Both the position numbers and the translations under genes were made by a program. A DNA stretch of 64,000 bases from Candidatus Mediterraneibacter intestinipullorum (GTDB lineage Bacteria; Bacillota; Clostridia; Lachnospirales; Lachnospiraceae), in assembly GCA_019118665.1 (NCBI GenBank), contig DWYM01000093.1:1-64000 (forward strand), given 5' to 3'. Positions 47,177 through 56,980 of this stretch are shown piece by piece. Under the pieces are notes generated by a model that was not told where the DNA came from, made no database searches, and saw only the letters and a list, made by a program, of their open reading frames with translations. Position 1 is the stretch's first letter. Each line of letters starts with the position of its first letter.

Positions 47177-48643
47177 ATGAATAAAAGACCAAACATCATT
47201 TTACTTATGACAGACCAGCTCAGGGGAGACTGCCTCGGATACGCCGGACACCCGGATGTAAAGACCCCCTATCTCGATACACTTGCCTCACAGGGCGTTA
47301 ATTTTGACCGTGCCTACAGCGCGTGCCCGAGCTGTATCGCGGCGAGAGCCGCCCTTCACACGGGAATGGAACAGAGCCGGCACGGAAGGGTGGGCTATGA
47401 GGACAATATTCCCTGGAGATATGAACACACCCTTGCCGGGGAACTGACAAAAGCAGGTTACTATACACAGTGCGTAGGCAAGATGCACGTCCACCCCCTT
47501 CGGAATTACCTGGGCTTCAACAACGTGGACCTGCATGACGGATACCTCCATGCCGCGCGCTATGGGAGCGTCCCCTACCGCGAGTCCCAGTTCGTTGCGG
47601 ACGATTATTTCCACTGGCTGAAACAGGAGCTGGGAGCCGACGCGGACGTGACGGATACAGGCATCGAGTGCAACAGCTATGTTGCCCGCCCATGGATGCA
47701 CGAGGAAAAATACCATCCCACCAACTGGGTGACAGACCGCTGCCTGGATTTCCTGCGAAGGAAAGACCCGGACCAGCCCTTCTTTCTGATGGCGTCCTAC
47801 CTGCGTCCCCATCCGCCTTTTGACGCGCCCCGGTATTACTTTGATCTCTACAATAACAAAGACCTGCGCAGGCCCTTTGTGGGGACATGGGAGAGCGACG
47901 AGCTCCTGAACCGGGACGGACGTATCTTTGACTCAAAGACAGGTCCCATTGACGAGGAGCTGATCCGCCAGGCACAGGTCGGATATTATGCCTGCATCAC
48001 CCATCTGGATCACCAGATCGGCAGGCTGATCATGGCTCTTATCGAGCAGGAGGTCTATGACGATACCATTATCCTTTTCACAGCGGATCACGGCGAGGAG
48101 CTGTGCGATCATCATATGTTCCGGAAATCAAGGCCCTATGAGGGAAGCTGCCATATCCCATTCCTGATATGGGCAGGGAAAAATGTCTCCCTGGACGTCA
48201 GCCCCTCCGGCGTGTGCCACAGCATCGTGGAGCTTCGGGACGTCATGCCCACCCTCCTGTCTGCAGCCGGAGCGGACATTCCCGCATCCGTAGACGGAAA
48301 GGATCTTCTGCCGCTGGCCGCCAGCCCGGAGCGTTCCGTACGCCCATGGCTTCACGGAGAACACTCTTACGGAGAATACTCCAACCATTGGATCGTCACA
48401 GAGACAGACAAATACATCTGGCACACTGCCACCGGGCGGGAGCAGTACTTCAATCTGGCAGACGACCCCCATGAGCTGACAGATCTGGTAAACGACAGCG
48501 CGTCTGAAGAAAGAATTTCATATCTTCGTTCTTGCCTGATCGATGTGCTGAAAGACAGGCCGGAGGGATTTACAGACGGTACCAGGCTTATCCCAGGCCG
48601 CCCCTGTCCCGAGACACTGGACCACATAAGGAGGAATCCATGA
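47177..48643 (+). CDS. Sulfatase (alkaline-phosphatase superfamily)
   Basis: MNKRPNIILLMTDQLRGDCLGYAGHPDVKTPYLDTLA; CIAAR FGly-type motif. Confidence 0.9.
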   Translation: MNKRPNIILLMTDQLRGDCLGYAGHPDVKTPYLDTLASQGVNFDRAYSACPSCIAARAALHTGMEQSRHGRVGYEDNIPWRYEHTLAGELTKAGYYTQCVGKMHVHPLRNYLGFNNVDLHDGYLHAARYGSVPYRESQFVADDYFHWLKQELGADADVTDTGIECNSYVARPWMHEEKYHPTNWVTDRCLDFLRRKDPDQPFFLMASYLRPHPPFDAPRYYFDLYNNKDLRRPFVGTWESDELLNRDGRIFDSKTGPIDEELIRQAQVGYYACITHLDHQIGRLIMALIEQEVYDDTIILFTADHGEELCDHHMFRKSRPYEGSCHIPFLIWAGKNVSLDVSPSGVCHSIVELRDVMPTLLSAAGADIPASVDGKDLLPLAASPERSVRPWLHGEHSYGEYSNHWIVTETDKYIWHTATGREQYFNLADDPHELTDLVNDSASEERISYLRSCLIDVLKDRPEGFTDGTRLIPGRPCPETLDHIRRNP

Positions 48644-49473
48644 GCCACAGACAGTATTCCATCCAGAGCCCAAACATAGAAAAGTTGAACGCATGGCTTC
48701 TGTCCATCTCCTTTTCCAAAGACGAAAAAGACTGGAAGAGTGTTTTTCACTCTCACCACTTTACAGAGATCTTTTTTGTTGTCAACGGAGAGGGGAATTT
48801 CCTCTTCCGCGACAAAACTTACCACATAAAAACCGGAGACCTTGTCATCATTCCCCCATATATGGAACACACAGAGCAGTCCATCAAGGGAACGCCTCTC
48901 GAGTATTATGTGATCGGGGTCGACGGCGTCTCTTTCCAAGTCGCGGACACCCAGGCAAACGTACAGGTATTCTGCAATTTCAGCAACAAATCGCTGATCG
49001 CAGATCTCCTGAGGCAGATGCTCTATGAGGTCCGCAATCCCTCCTGTGGCTCTGATAAGATCTGCCAGAACCTGCTGGAGATCCTGCTCCTGAGGATCAT
49101 CCGCCACCGGCATGTGATCCCGGTGGCCCTCACGTCCACATACATGACGAAGGAATGCGCCCGCATCAAGGAGTACCTGGACAGCAACTACTCGGAACAT
49201 ATCACCCTGGATACGCTGACCAGACTGACACACATGAATAAATACTATATGGCACACTCATTTGCCAAATACACCGGCAAATCGCCCATCCAGTATTTGA
49301 ATCAGCGCCGTATGGAGGCCGCCTGCACCCTTTTGAAAGACACAGACTACTCGATCGCCTCCATATCTTCAACGGTCGGATTTTCCTCACAGTCATATTT
49401 CACGCAGGCATTCCGGAAAAAATACGGCATGACACCAATCAAGTACCGCCAGCAGAACGCGCCGGACACATGA
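48640..49473 (+). CDS. AraC-family regulator with N-terminal cupin
   Basis: ATGA overlap with the sulfatase; ITLDTLTRLTHMNKYYMAHSFAKYTGKSPIQYLNQRRMEAACTLL. Confidence 0.9.
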   Translation: MSHRQYSIQSPNIEKLNAWLLSISFSKDEKDWKSVFHSHHFTEIFFVVNGEGNFLFRDKTYHIKTGDLVIIPPYMEHTEQSIKGTPLEYYVIGVDGVSFQVADTQANVQVFCNFSNKSLIADLLRQMLYEVRNPSCGSDKICQNLLEILLLRIIRHRHVIPVALTSTYMTKECARIKEYLDSNYSEHITLDTLTRLTHMNKYYMAHSFAKYTGKSPIQYLNQRRMEAACTLLKDTDYSIASISSTVGFSSQSYFTQAFRKKYGMTPIKYRQQNAPDT

Positions 49474-49558
49474 TATACAAAACTATGCTCTCAGAATAAA
49501 GGAGGCAGCCCGATTCCCCTGCGCAATCCTGTCTTTTGTCTCATATATGCCTCCTTTG

Positions 49559-51016
49559 TTATTTCATATGATAAAATTCAATGTGCGGATTAAATGCGTC
49601 CTTTTCCCAGCAAAGCTTCTGCTGCCCTCTTCCTTTCACGGAAAATTTTCTGGCGTCCGTCTTTTCCCGTGTATACCGGGCAAACCAGTCCTCCATCTCC
49701 TTTTTCATGGATTGTATGATGGAAGAATACTCTTCTTTCCCATACAGATCCTCCGCCTCCTCCGGATCCCGCTCCATGTCATATAATTCGCATGGGCCGC
49801 CTCCGTAACGGTGGATATATTTATACCTGCCTTTTCTGATCATGCGGGTTTTTCCGTATTCATCATATATGACCACACTGCCCTCTCTCTCCTTTTCAGG
49901 GTGACGGAGCAGGTCTGTCATGCTTTTCCCCGGCTGCATTGGTTCCAGGCTCCACTGACATCCGGCCAGCTCAAGGATGGTCGGAAACAGATCGCACTGC
50001 CCTGCCATGCTGCGGCATACCGCCCCTTTCTTCACGCTGTCCGGCAGGCTGAAAATGAGAGGCACTTTGACGGATGTATCATACATATTCGGCGGGAAGG
50101 TCCCATTTCCCTTTCCCCAGATGCCGTGATGTCCCATATTCATGCCGTTATCCGCGGTAAATATCACGATCGTATCATCCCGCAGGTTCTTTTCTTCCAG
50201 CTTTTCAAGAATCCTTCCCACCCCTGCGTCCATGGCGGAGATCGCCGCATAGTATCCGGTCAGGTTCTCCCTTCTCTTTTCCGGTGTGTCGCCGATGGGG
50301 CAGGTCCGGATCTGGTTCGGATGTACCGGAAGATCCGGGGTCGCGGTAAACGCGCAGTCCTTATAAAGCTTCCGGTACTCCTCCGGATGCTCCTTTTGAT
50401 CCCACGGACTGTGAGGAGCTGTGTAATGCACACTGAGGTAGAACGGCTTTTCTATTTCAGCCAGTTCATCAATATAGCGGAGAGAACGCTCTGTGATCAG
50501 ATCTGTGATGTACCGCTTCTCAACAGACATTTTCCCTTCATCGCATATGTCAGGTTCATAATAGCTGCATCCTCCGCGCCCGATGGTGTACCACTTGTCA
50601 AACCCTTTTTTCTTTGACGCGTTGTCCCCGAGATGCCACTTGCCGCTGAGGGCGCACAAATACCCCTCCCGGGCAAGTATCTCTATATAAGTCCTGTGAC
50701 CTGCCAGGTAGTCGATCGCCCTGTCCTCCATATTGAACCCGGAGAGATGTTTCATGTGGGGATATTTGCCCGCGTCCACATTGCCCATCTCGATCCAGTC
50801 CAGGACGCCGTGACACGAGGGCATCTTCCCTGTCACAATGGAGGCTCTGGCAGGCGAACACACAGGCGACGCGCAGTAGAACTCATCAAAACGGATCCCC
50901 TCCGCTGCCAGCCTGTCAATGTTCGGCGTCTTTACGTCATGGTTTCCGGCGCACCCCAGCGCCCATGCCCCCTGATCGTCTGTCAGGACAAAAACGATAT
51001 TTGGTCTTTTTTTCAT
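49559..51016 (-). CDS. Sulfatase (Cys type)
   Basis: MKKRPNIVFVLTDDQGAWALGCAGNHDVKTPNID; CSPAR motif. Confidence 0.92.
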   Translation of the reverse strand: MKKRPNIVFVLTDDQGAWALGCAGNHDVKTPNIDRLAAEGIRFDEFYCASPVCSPARASIVTGKMPSCHGVLDWIEMGNVDAGKYPHMKHLSGFNMEDRAIDYLAGHRTYIEILAREGYLCALSGKWHLGDNASKKKGFDKWYTIGRGGCSYYEPDICDEGKMSVEKRYITDLITERSLRYIDELAEIEKPFYLSVHYTAPHSPWDQKEHPEEYRKLYKDCAFTATPDLPVHPNQIRTCPIGDTPEKRRENLTGYYAAISAMDAGVGRILEKLEEKNLRDDTIVIFTADNGMNMGHHGIWGKGNGTFPPNMYDTSVKVPLIFSLPDSVKKGAVCRSMAGQCDLFPTILELAGCQWSLEPMQPGKSMTDLLRHPEKEREGSVVIYDEYGKTRMIRKGRYKYIHRYGGGPCELYDMERDPEEAEDLYGKEEYSSIIQSMKKEMEDWFARYTREKTDARKFSVKGRGQQKLCWEKDAFNPHIEFYHMK

Positions 51017-51042
51017 CCTCTCTCCCCTTTCTCTGTGTGGGA

Positions 51043-51918
51043 TCAGCCCTTGATCCCTCCGCCGGTCACGCCTGCGATGATCTTCTCAGACAAGAAGATA
51101 TAGAGGAGGAAAGTGGGCAGGAACACGATCACCACTGCCGCGAAGAGGGCCCCATAGTTTCCTGTATATTTCATCGAGTTCACGATCTGCAGCAATCCCA
51201 CTCCTACCGGGGTCATATCCGATGTATTCGCGAAGATGAGGGCAATAAAAAACTCATTCCACACGCTCAGGAAATTGAAGATCGTCACCGTGATGATGGC
51301 CGGCTGCACAAGGGGCAGCATAATGACCCAAAATGTTTTACCCGGGCTGCATCCGTCAATGGCCGCTGCCTCCTCGTATGTTTTGGATAATGTGGCAAAA
51401 AAGTTGAGAAGATATGTTGTCGTAAACGGCACATTCAAAAAGATGTACAGCAGTATGAGCAGGATCCTCCCCTTGATCTGCCACTCCGTCGCCAGCGCGA
51501 AGATGGGCATGATGATCATGATGGAAGGAATACTCATGGCGATGATCAATCCGGACTTTATCTCTTTGTTCCCGAGGAACGAATACCTGGACAAAGCATA
51601 CGCGGCCGGCGCCGATATGATGACCACTGCCACACAGGAAACAACAGAGTAAAGCAGGGAATTACCGAAAAACTTCGCCACATTCTGGGATTCCCAGGCG
51701 TTCACATAATTTTCCGGGTGGAACCCCGTCGCAAATTTAAAGACTTCACCTGAAAATATCTCCCTTGATGTAGAGAGGCTGGCTCCCAGTATCCAGATAA
51801 GAAATACAGCTGTAAAAAAAATCCACGCAAGGACGATCACATATCCCGGAAGCAGTGAGAGCTCTTTTTTCCAGTTTATTTTTGCTTTGTATTTTGCTTT
51901 TTTATTCTTTTTACTTAT
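51043..51918 (-). CDS. Carbohydrate ABC transporter permease
   Basis: EAAAIDGCSPGKTFWVIMLPLVQPA EAA loop; start MISKKNKK. Confidence 0.9.
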   Translation of the reverse strand: MSKKNKKAKYKAKINWKKELSLLPGYVIVLAWIFFTAVFLIWILGASLSTSREIFSGEVFKFATGFHPENYVNAWESQNVAKFFGNSLLYSVVSCVAVVIISAPAAYALSRYSFLGNKEIKSGLIIAMSIPSIMIIMPIFALATEWQIKGRILLILLYIFLNVPFTTTYLLNFFATLSKTYEEAAAIDGCSPGKTFWVIMLPLVQPAIITVTIFNFLSVWNEFFIALIFANTSDMTPVGVGLLQIVNSMKYTGNYGALFAAVVIVFLPTFLLYIFLSEKIIAGVTGGGIKG

Positions 51919-51950
51919 CATTCCAAGTTCACCTCTTTTCTGCTTAACAA

Positions 51951-52850
51951 TCAAAACTCCAGATCATCGTCCTTGACCACTTTGTTCACGATAAAATATA
52001 CGGCCAGTACGATGACTGCCAGCGTTACTCCCACGGCAGCGCCTGCCCCGGCGTCTCTCGTTATGGTAGCCTTTCCGCCAAAAGCAGTGTCGTATAAGTA
52101 GACGACGGGCACGATCGTTGTAGCCTCCGTATCCACCGGTGAGAACATTTTTGACCACAGGAAAAAGGTGATGGTATGTACACTCCAAAACGTAATGTTC
52201 GTCTTAATGATCCCTCGCAGCAAGGGCAGAGTGATCTGACTGAACTGCTGTATCTTGTTGGCTCCGTCTATAGTCGCCGCTTCATAGAGATCCTGGGGGA
52301 TACGCTCGATCCCGCTGATGAAGATCAGCATATAGTATCCCACTGCTCCGAAAACAAAAGCAACCAGCATTGCCCAGAACTTCATATCCGCGCCCAGCCA
52401 TCTAACGCCTTCAAGCCCCAGTTTCTTCAATATCGTATTGAGCATACCGTAATCCTGGTTGTAAATATACTGGATCCACATTGTTGCCATGGCGACCGCG
52501 CTGATGACATTGGGCAGATAGATCGCTGCCCTGAAAAATTTCTTAAACCGGATCCCGCTTGTCAGTATCACAGCAAACAGCAGTGAGACCGACAGGGTGA
52601 GTACCCCGCCGAACAGCCAGATACTGCCCATGTTCAACATTGATTTGCGATATGTCGAGCTGCCGAATATTTTCGCGTAATTCTCAACTCCATAAAACGA
52701 CCATGTAGACACATCATCCGTGATACCCTCGATTTTAAAGAAACTCATGACAAAAGTCCTGATCGTAGGATATAAAAACATGATCAACAGAGAAAACACG
52801 CACGGCAGAACAAAACATAAGATCAACGCCCTGTTTTTTTTCATGTTCAT
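51951..52850 (-). CDS. Carbohydrate ABC transporter permease
   Basis: EAATIDGANKIQQFSQITLPLLRG EAA loop. Confidence 0.9.
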   Translation of the reverse strand: MNMKKNRALILCFVLPCVFSLLIMFLYPTIRTFVMSFFKIEGITDDVSTWSFYGVENYAKIFGSSTYRKSMLNMGSIWLFGGVLTLSVSLLFAVILTSGIRFKKFFRAAIYLPNVISAVAMATMWIQYIYNQDYGMLNTILKKLGLEGVRWLGADMKFWAMLVAFVFGAVGYYMLIFISGIERIPQDLYEAATIDGANKIQQFSQITLPLLRGIIKTNITFWSVHTITFFLWSKMFSPVDTEATTIVPVVYLYDTAFGGKATITRDAGAGAAVGVTLAVIVLAVYFIVNKVVKDDDLEF

Positions 52851-52869
52851 GCTCCTTCCTTTATCAAAA

Positions 52870-52897
52870 AAAGGTGGCCCATAAGCGTGCCACCTTT
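52870..52897 (-). terminator. Attenuator/terminator between solute-binding protein and permease genes
   Basis: Minus strand AAAGGTGGC-ACGCTTATGG-GCCACCTTTTTTT. Confidence 0.75.
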
Positions 52898-52916
52898 CAT
52901 GAAATTACATCTGCTC

Positions 52917-54179
52917 TTAATACAAAGCGTCCATTGCCTCCGCAAACTCTTCTCCGGTAGCAAACTGCCCTTCAAACAGCCTGATGATCGTGTCTTTGAA
53001 GCTTGCTTTCAGATCGGCATTATCGTTCATGCCCATGTTCCAGTCAAGCGGATCCGTTGTCGCGTTCAGCGTCTCGATTGTTCCGTCCATGACTGCCGGC
53101 GCTGTGTTCGACGGATCAGCCGGGATCTGTGACGCTGTGTCAGCCATTTTCTGGTCCCATTCGCCCTGAGTCAGGAACATGATAAAATCAAACGCAGCCT
53201 GAGGATTCTCAGAGTAGGATGGGATCGCCAGTGAGTTAGCGCCCGCGTAAGCGTTTGTGGGATCAACTCCGCCCTCTACTTCCGGATAGTTGAACAGTCC
53301 CCAGTTGAGTTCTGTCTGAGTATTGTTATTGACCTCAGCAACTACATAGTTCGCACATACGACCATTGCCACATCCTGATCGAGCCCCATCTTGTTCTGG
53401 CTTGCAGGATACTCATCCGGAGCGCCCTCTGCAAGGTAACCGCTTTCAACAAAATCGATGATCTGCTCTGCCGCCTGGATCACACCCTCGTTGGATGCCC
53501 ATCCGCCGTTTACCGCCAGATCAGAGATCGCGTCCTGACCGATGATCCTGTCAAGGTGATATCCGAAGAAGAAGTCGGCGTAAGCGCCGTCCAGAGCCAT
53601 CGGCTGATAACCGTTGTCCTTCATCGTCTGGCATGCTGCCAGAAATTCTGTCCATGTTGTGGGGACTTCGATCCCGCAGTCCTCAAAAATGTCTTTGTTG
53701 TAGAAGATACCGCCCACCTGAGGCTGCTCTGTTATACAGCAAAGGAAACCCGCGCCCTCGATCGCCTTTTCGTTAAAGCATGCAAAGCTGTGGTCGGAAT
53801 AATTGGCAGCCTCCGCCATCTCGGTCAGGTCATATAAGTAGTCTTTGTACTGGGCAGTGATCCTCTCATAACCGTCCTCGAAGATATCGATGGGCTCATT
53901 TGCCTGGAGGGCTGTGGCGATCATCTCATTGATCGTACGGCCTTTCCACTCGATATTAATGGTCGCTCCGGTCTCCTCTGAAAAGGCGTCTGCCGCTTCC
54001 TGTATCACCTGTCCCTGAGGCTCATTGCTGTTCCACATGGACCAGTAGTTCAGCGTGACACCGTCGTATTTTTTGCCTTCGCCGGAACCCGAAGCTCCGC
54101 CGCCATTCGATCCACATCCGACAGCAAGTGATACTGCCATTGCCGCTACAAGCATCATACTAACAGCTTTCTTTTTCAT
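52917..54179 (-). CDS. Carbohydrate ABC transporter solute-binding lipoprotein
   Basis: MKKKAVSMMLVAAMAVSLAVGCGSNGG lipobox; SBP family 1. Confidence 0.9.
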   Translation of the reverse strand: MKKKAVSMMLVAAMAVSLAVGCGSNGGGASGSGEGKKYDGVTLNYWSMWNSNEPQGQVIQEAADAFSEETGATINIEWKGRTINEMIATALQANEPIDIFEDGYERITAQYKDYLYDLTEMAEAANYSDHSFACFNEKAIEGAGFLCCITEQPQVGGIFYNKDIFEDCGIEVPTTWTEFLAACQTMKDNGYQPMALDGAYADFFFGYHLDRIIGQDAISDLAVNGGWASNEGVIQAAEQIIDFVESGYLAEGAPDEYPASQNKMGLDQDVAMVVCANYVVAEVNNNTQTELNWGLFNYPEVEGGVDPTNAYAGANSLAIPSYSENPQAAFDFIMFLTQGEWDQKMADTASQIPADPSNTAPAVMDGTIETLNATTDPLDWNMGMNDNADLKASFKDTIIRLFEGQFATGEEFAEAMDALY

Positions 54180-54419
54180 TTTTTTCCTCCTTTACTTTTA
54201 TCCTTTTATTTTTGTAACATCATTATATAACCCCGGAGCTCCATATGCCATCACTATGTTGCTTCATTTTTTATATATCTTGTTTTTTATCTGTGTTTTA
54301 TACAATCACAGCTCTCAAAAACACATAAATTATGATATATTCATGAATCATGTAATATGTGTCAAGCAATTTTGCATATATTTACTCGTAAAAACCGTCT
54401 TTTTATCAACAATCTTTCG

Positions 54420-56582
54420 TCATATCTCATACCAGTAAATGCCGTTGGCCTCCAGATCAAGGTCGAAGCTTGTTCCATCACCCTTATACACTGTTGTGCT
54501 CTGAGGCTCGTAAGTATTGTTTACCACACAGTATTTTCCGTTCTTCACATAGGCGTGTACTTCCACGTTATAGTTCGTGCTGAACCATTTGTGCAGTTCG
54601 CCCTCATCGTGGGACGCCCAGAGGATGGAGCGGTACAACAGACGGCTGTTCTCAAAGCTGTACGGAAGTCCGCTGATATATACGGTGCGGCCCTTTCCGA
54701 AATCATTGACAGCAAGCTGCACTTCCTTGTCGATCTGCTTCAGGATCGTGGTTCCCTCATATGCATAAATATTTTTCTTTCCCTCACCGAAATCGATCTC
54801 TCCTCCGCAGTCCTCTGTGATGAAATGCTCATGCTCATCCCAGTTATATTTATCCACGTTCAGAGTAAATCCGTTCTCTTCCTCCACGCCCATCACTGTG
54901 GCAAGCTGGAAGAAATGCCCCTCATGGTGGTGAGCCGCCGGCTCGCCTACGCCGATAAATCCGCCGCCGTTGTAAATAAATTTCTTTACTGCGGTGATGA
55001 TCTTCTCATCTGTCCAGTTGTCTCCGCCGGTATAGGCTGTATCCGCGTCACCCACGTTGAGAACGACATCAATATCATCGAGAATGTCCGGATTGCTGCG
55101 GATGTCGTCAAAGCTGATCCACCTCACATCAAAGGGCGCTCCGCTGAGAGCCTCGATGATCCCCGCATAGGAGTAGTTCTGCTTGTAGTAGATCGCATGG
55201 TGTACCATGTGATTGCCCCAGGCTCTCATCCTGCCCCAGCAGTTCAGGACCGCCACCTTCTTCACGCAGTAGGGCGTCGTCCCCTTGATATTATCATACA
55301 GCGTGCGGAATTCCCGGCATACGCTCTCCACATAATCGATAAATTCCGGGAACTCCATGGCAAGCTTCAGATATCCTCCGTATCCGATCCGGTCGATGGG
55401 CTTTCTCAGGATGGCCCGCCGCGCCGTCACCCAGTTGACCTTGGCTTCCTTCACAGGATCTCCGCCCTCGTGGAACGTATCCGGGAAGAAGTAGGGCAGA
55501 AGGCGTCCTTCTGTGTACTTCACGCCCTCGATATCGCTGATCAGGCGAAGGGTCGCTCCGTTTCCAACGCTTCCTACCACCGCGTCCAGTCCCACCTTCT
55601 TAAACTCGTCCATAAACGGCTCCATGCCGATCCAGTGGTCGCCCAGGAACATCATGGCTTCTTTTCCGCACTCGTGGGTGATGTGTACCAGTTCTTTCGC
55701 CAGCTTCGTCACTTCTCTCCTCTGGAAATCCTGGAAATCCCGAAATTCCTTTGAGGGAATGCGGTATGTATTGTTCATGTAACCCTGGTCAATGATGAAC
55801 TCCGGACGGAACCTGTATCCCGCCTCTTTTTCAAACCGCTCCAGTATATATGGGCTCACAGATGCTGAATAACCGTACCAGTCCACATATTTCTCCCTTG
55901 CCAGTTCATCAAAAATAAGAGTAAACTGATGGAAAAATGTCGTATAACGGATCACATCAACATGAGGATTGTCCGCAATAAATCTGCGCAGGCGCTCTTT
56001 CGAATACTCTCTCGTCTTCGGCTGGCGCACGTCAAAGGTAATCTGCTTCTCAAAATCGGTCCAGCCATTTGTCACCGCATTGTACATATGTACCGGATCC
56101 CACATGATATAAGCCAGGAAGCTCACCGTATAATCATGAAACAGGGCCGCGTTATGGATGGTCACGTCTCCGGTCCCGCTGTCATAGCTCCACTGATCTG
56201 CCGGGACCACCTCTCCTGTCGTGCGGTCGATCACCTCCCACCAGCGGGTAATGTCATCATGGTCGTTTACTTTCAGCATATCCGGATACAGATGGTTCAT
56301 CAGATGGATGGAAAGCTCACTGTCCACCGCGGTGTAAAACGGCGTCATGATATACATCTGCTGGATCTCGTCCGGATTCGCTTTTGCCCATGCGTTATCC
56401 TTCCTTGTAGTATAATAGGTAGAGTAAACCTTTGCGTCCACGTTTCTCAGCTCTTCCGGATAATCCGTACCGTCGCAGTCCCGGATAGCGTCTGCCCCCC
56501 ATCGCTCTACCAGTTCCAGTGTCTCCGCCACCACGTCAACGTCTGTGGGTATTGTAACCCTTCCCTTTGTTTGCTCTTTCAC
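54420..56582 (-). CDS. GH112 galacto-N-biose/lacto-N-biose-type phosphorylase (GTG start)
   Basis: WGADAIRDCDGTDYPEE, EVVDRTTGEVV, VSFLAYIMWDPVHMYN, GKEAMMFLGDHWIGMEPF, VKYTEGRLLPYFFPDTFHEGGDP; GGGAGA RBS before GTG. Confidence 0.9.
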   Translation of the reverse strand: MKEQTKGRVTIPTDVDVVAETLELVERWGADAIRDCDGTDYPEELRNVDAKVYSTYYTTRKDNAWAKANPDEIQQMYIMTPFYTAVDSELSIHLMNHLYPDMLKVNDHDDITRWWEVIDRTTGEVVPADQWSYDSGTGDVTIHNAALFHDYTVSFLAYIMWDPVHMYNAVTNGWTDFEKQITFDVRQPKTREYSKERLRRFIADNPHVDVIRYTTFFHQFTLIFDELAREKYVDWYGYSASVSPYILERFEKEAGYRFRPEFIIDQGYMNNTYRIPSKEFRDFQDFQRREVTKLAKELVHITHECGKEAMMFLGDHWIGMEPFMDEFKKVGLDAVVGSVGNGATLRLISDIEGVKYTEGRLLPYFFPDTFHEGGDPVKEAKVNWVTARRAILRKPIDRIGYGGYLKLAMEFPEFIDYVESVCREFRTLYDNIKGTTPYCVKKVAVLNCWGRMRAWGNHMVHHAIYYKQNYSYAGIIEALSGAPFDVRWISFDDIRSNPDILDDIDVVLNVGDADTAYTGGDNWTDEKIITAVKKFIYNGGGFIGVGEPAAHHHEGHFFQLATVMGVEEENGFTLNVDKYNWDEHEHFITEDCGGEIDFGEGKKNIYAYEGTTILKQIDKEVQLAVNDFGKGRTVYISGLPYSFENSRLLYRSILWASHDEGELHKWFSTNYNVEVHAYVKNGKYCVVNNTYEPQSTTVYKGDGTSFDLDLEANGIYWYEI

Positions 56583-56655
56583 TGTTCTTCTCCCTTCTCT
56601 CTGCACAATCTCTCAGTTATTGCATGTACATTCTTTGTACATTTTACTAAAAACA

Positions 56656-56684
56656 AGCATAGGCGAAAAGAAGAAACCCGTCAA
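56656..56684 (-). promoter_or_regulatory. Promoter for the GH112 gene
   Basis: Minus strand TTGACG-N17-TATGCT; TGTACA-N5-TGTACA palindrome just downstream (56625-56641). Confidence 0.65.
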
Positions 56685-56732
56685 TTTGCATATTGCTGAC
56701 ATTTTTAGGATTCTTGCTTTGATGATTTCAAA

Positions 56733-56764
56733 AGAATCCCCGGAGCTGCCGCCCCGGGGATTCT
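56733..56764 (-). terminator. Intrinsic terminator
   Basis: AGAATCCCCGG...CCGGGGATTCT with T-run on the minus strand. Confidence 0.7.
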
Positions 56765-56903
56765 CCGTATACATATAATGCTATGATGCCGTTTGCAGCA
56801 CTTCAAGCGCAGCGTTTTTGACTATGGTTCCATTGAATTCTTCTCACGCCATCCTTCTCATATAGAAATTCCGCTGAAAATCTCAAATATTTGCAATAAA
56901 TTT

Positions 56904-56934
56904 GCCGGTGGCCAGATATATGCTGGTCACCGGC
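56904..56934 (-). terminator. Hairpin downstream of the GH136-like gene
   Basis: GCCGGTGGCCAG-ATATATG-CTGGTCACCGGC; weak T-tract. Confidence 0.5.
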
Positions 56935-56980
56935 AGTCTTATTAAATACATCTCAGGTAGACTTTCTTTGTATGCGTCAA

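Noticed and set aside
54357-55754. 465-aa plus-strand ORF
   Set aside because: Antisense to the GH112 gene, no recognisable domain or RBS context.
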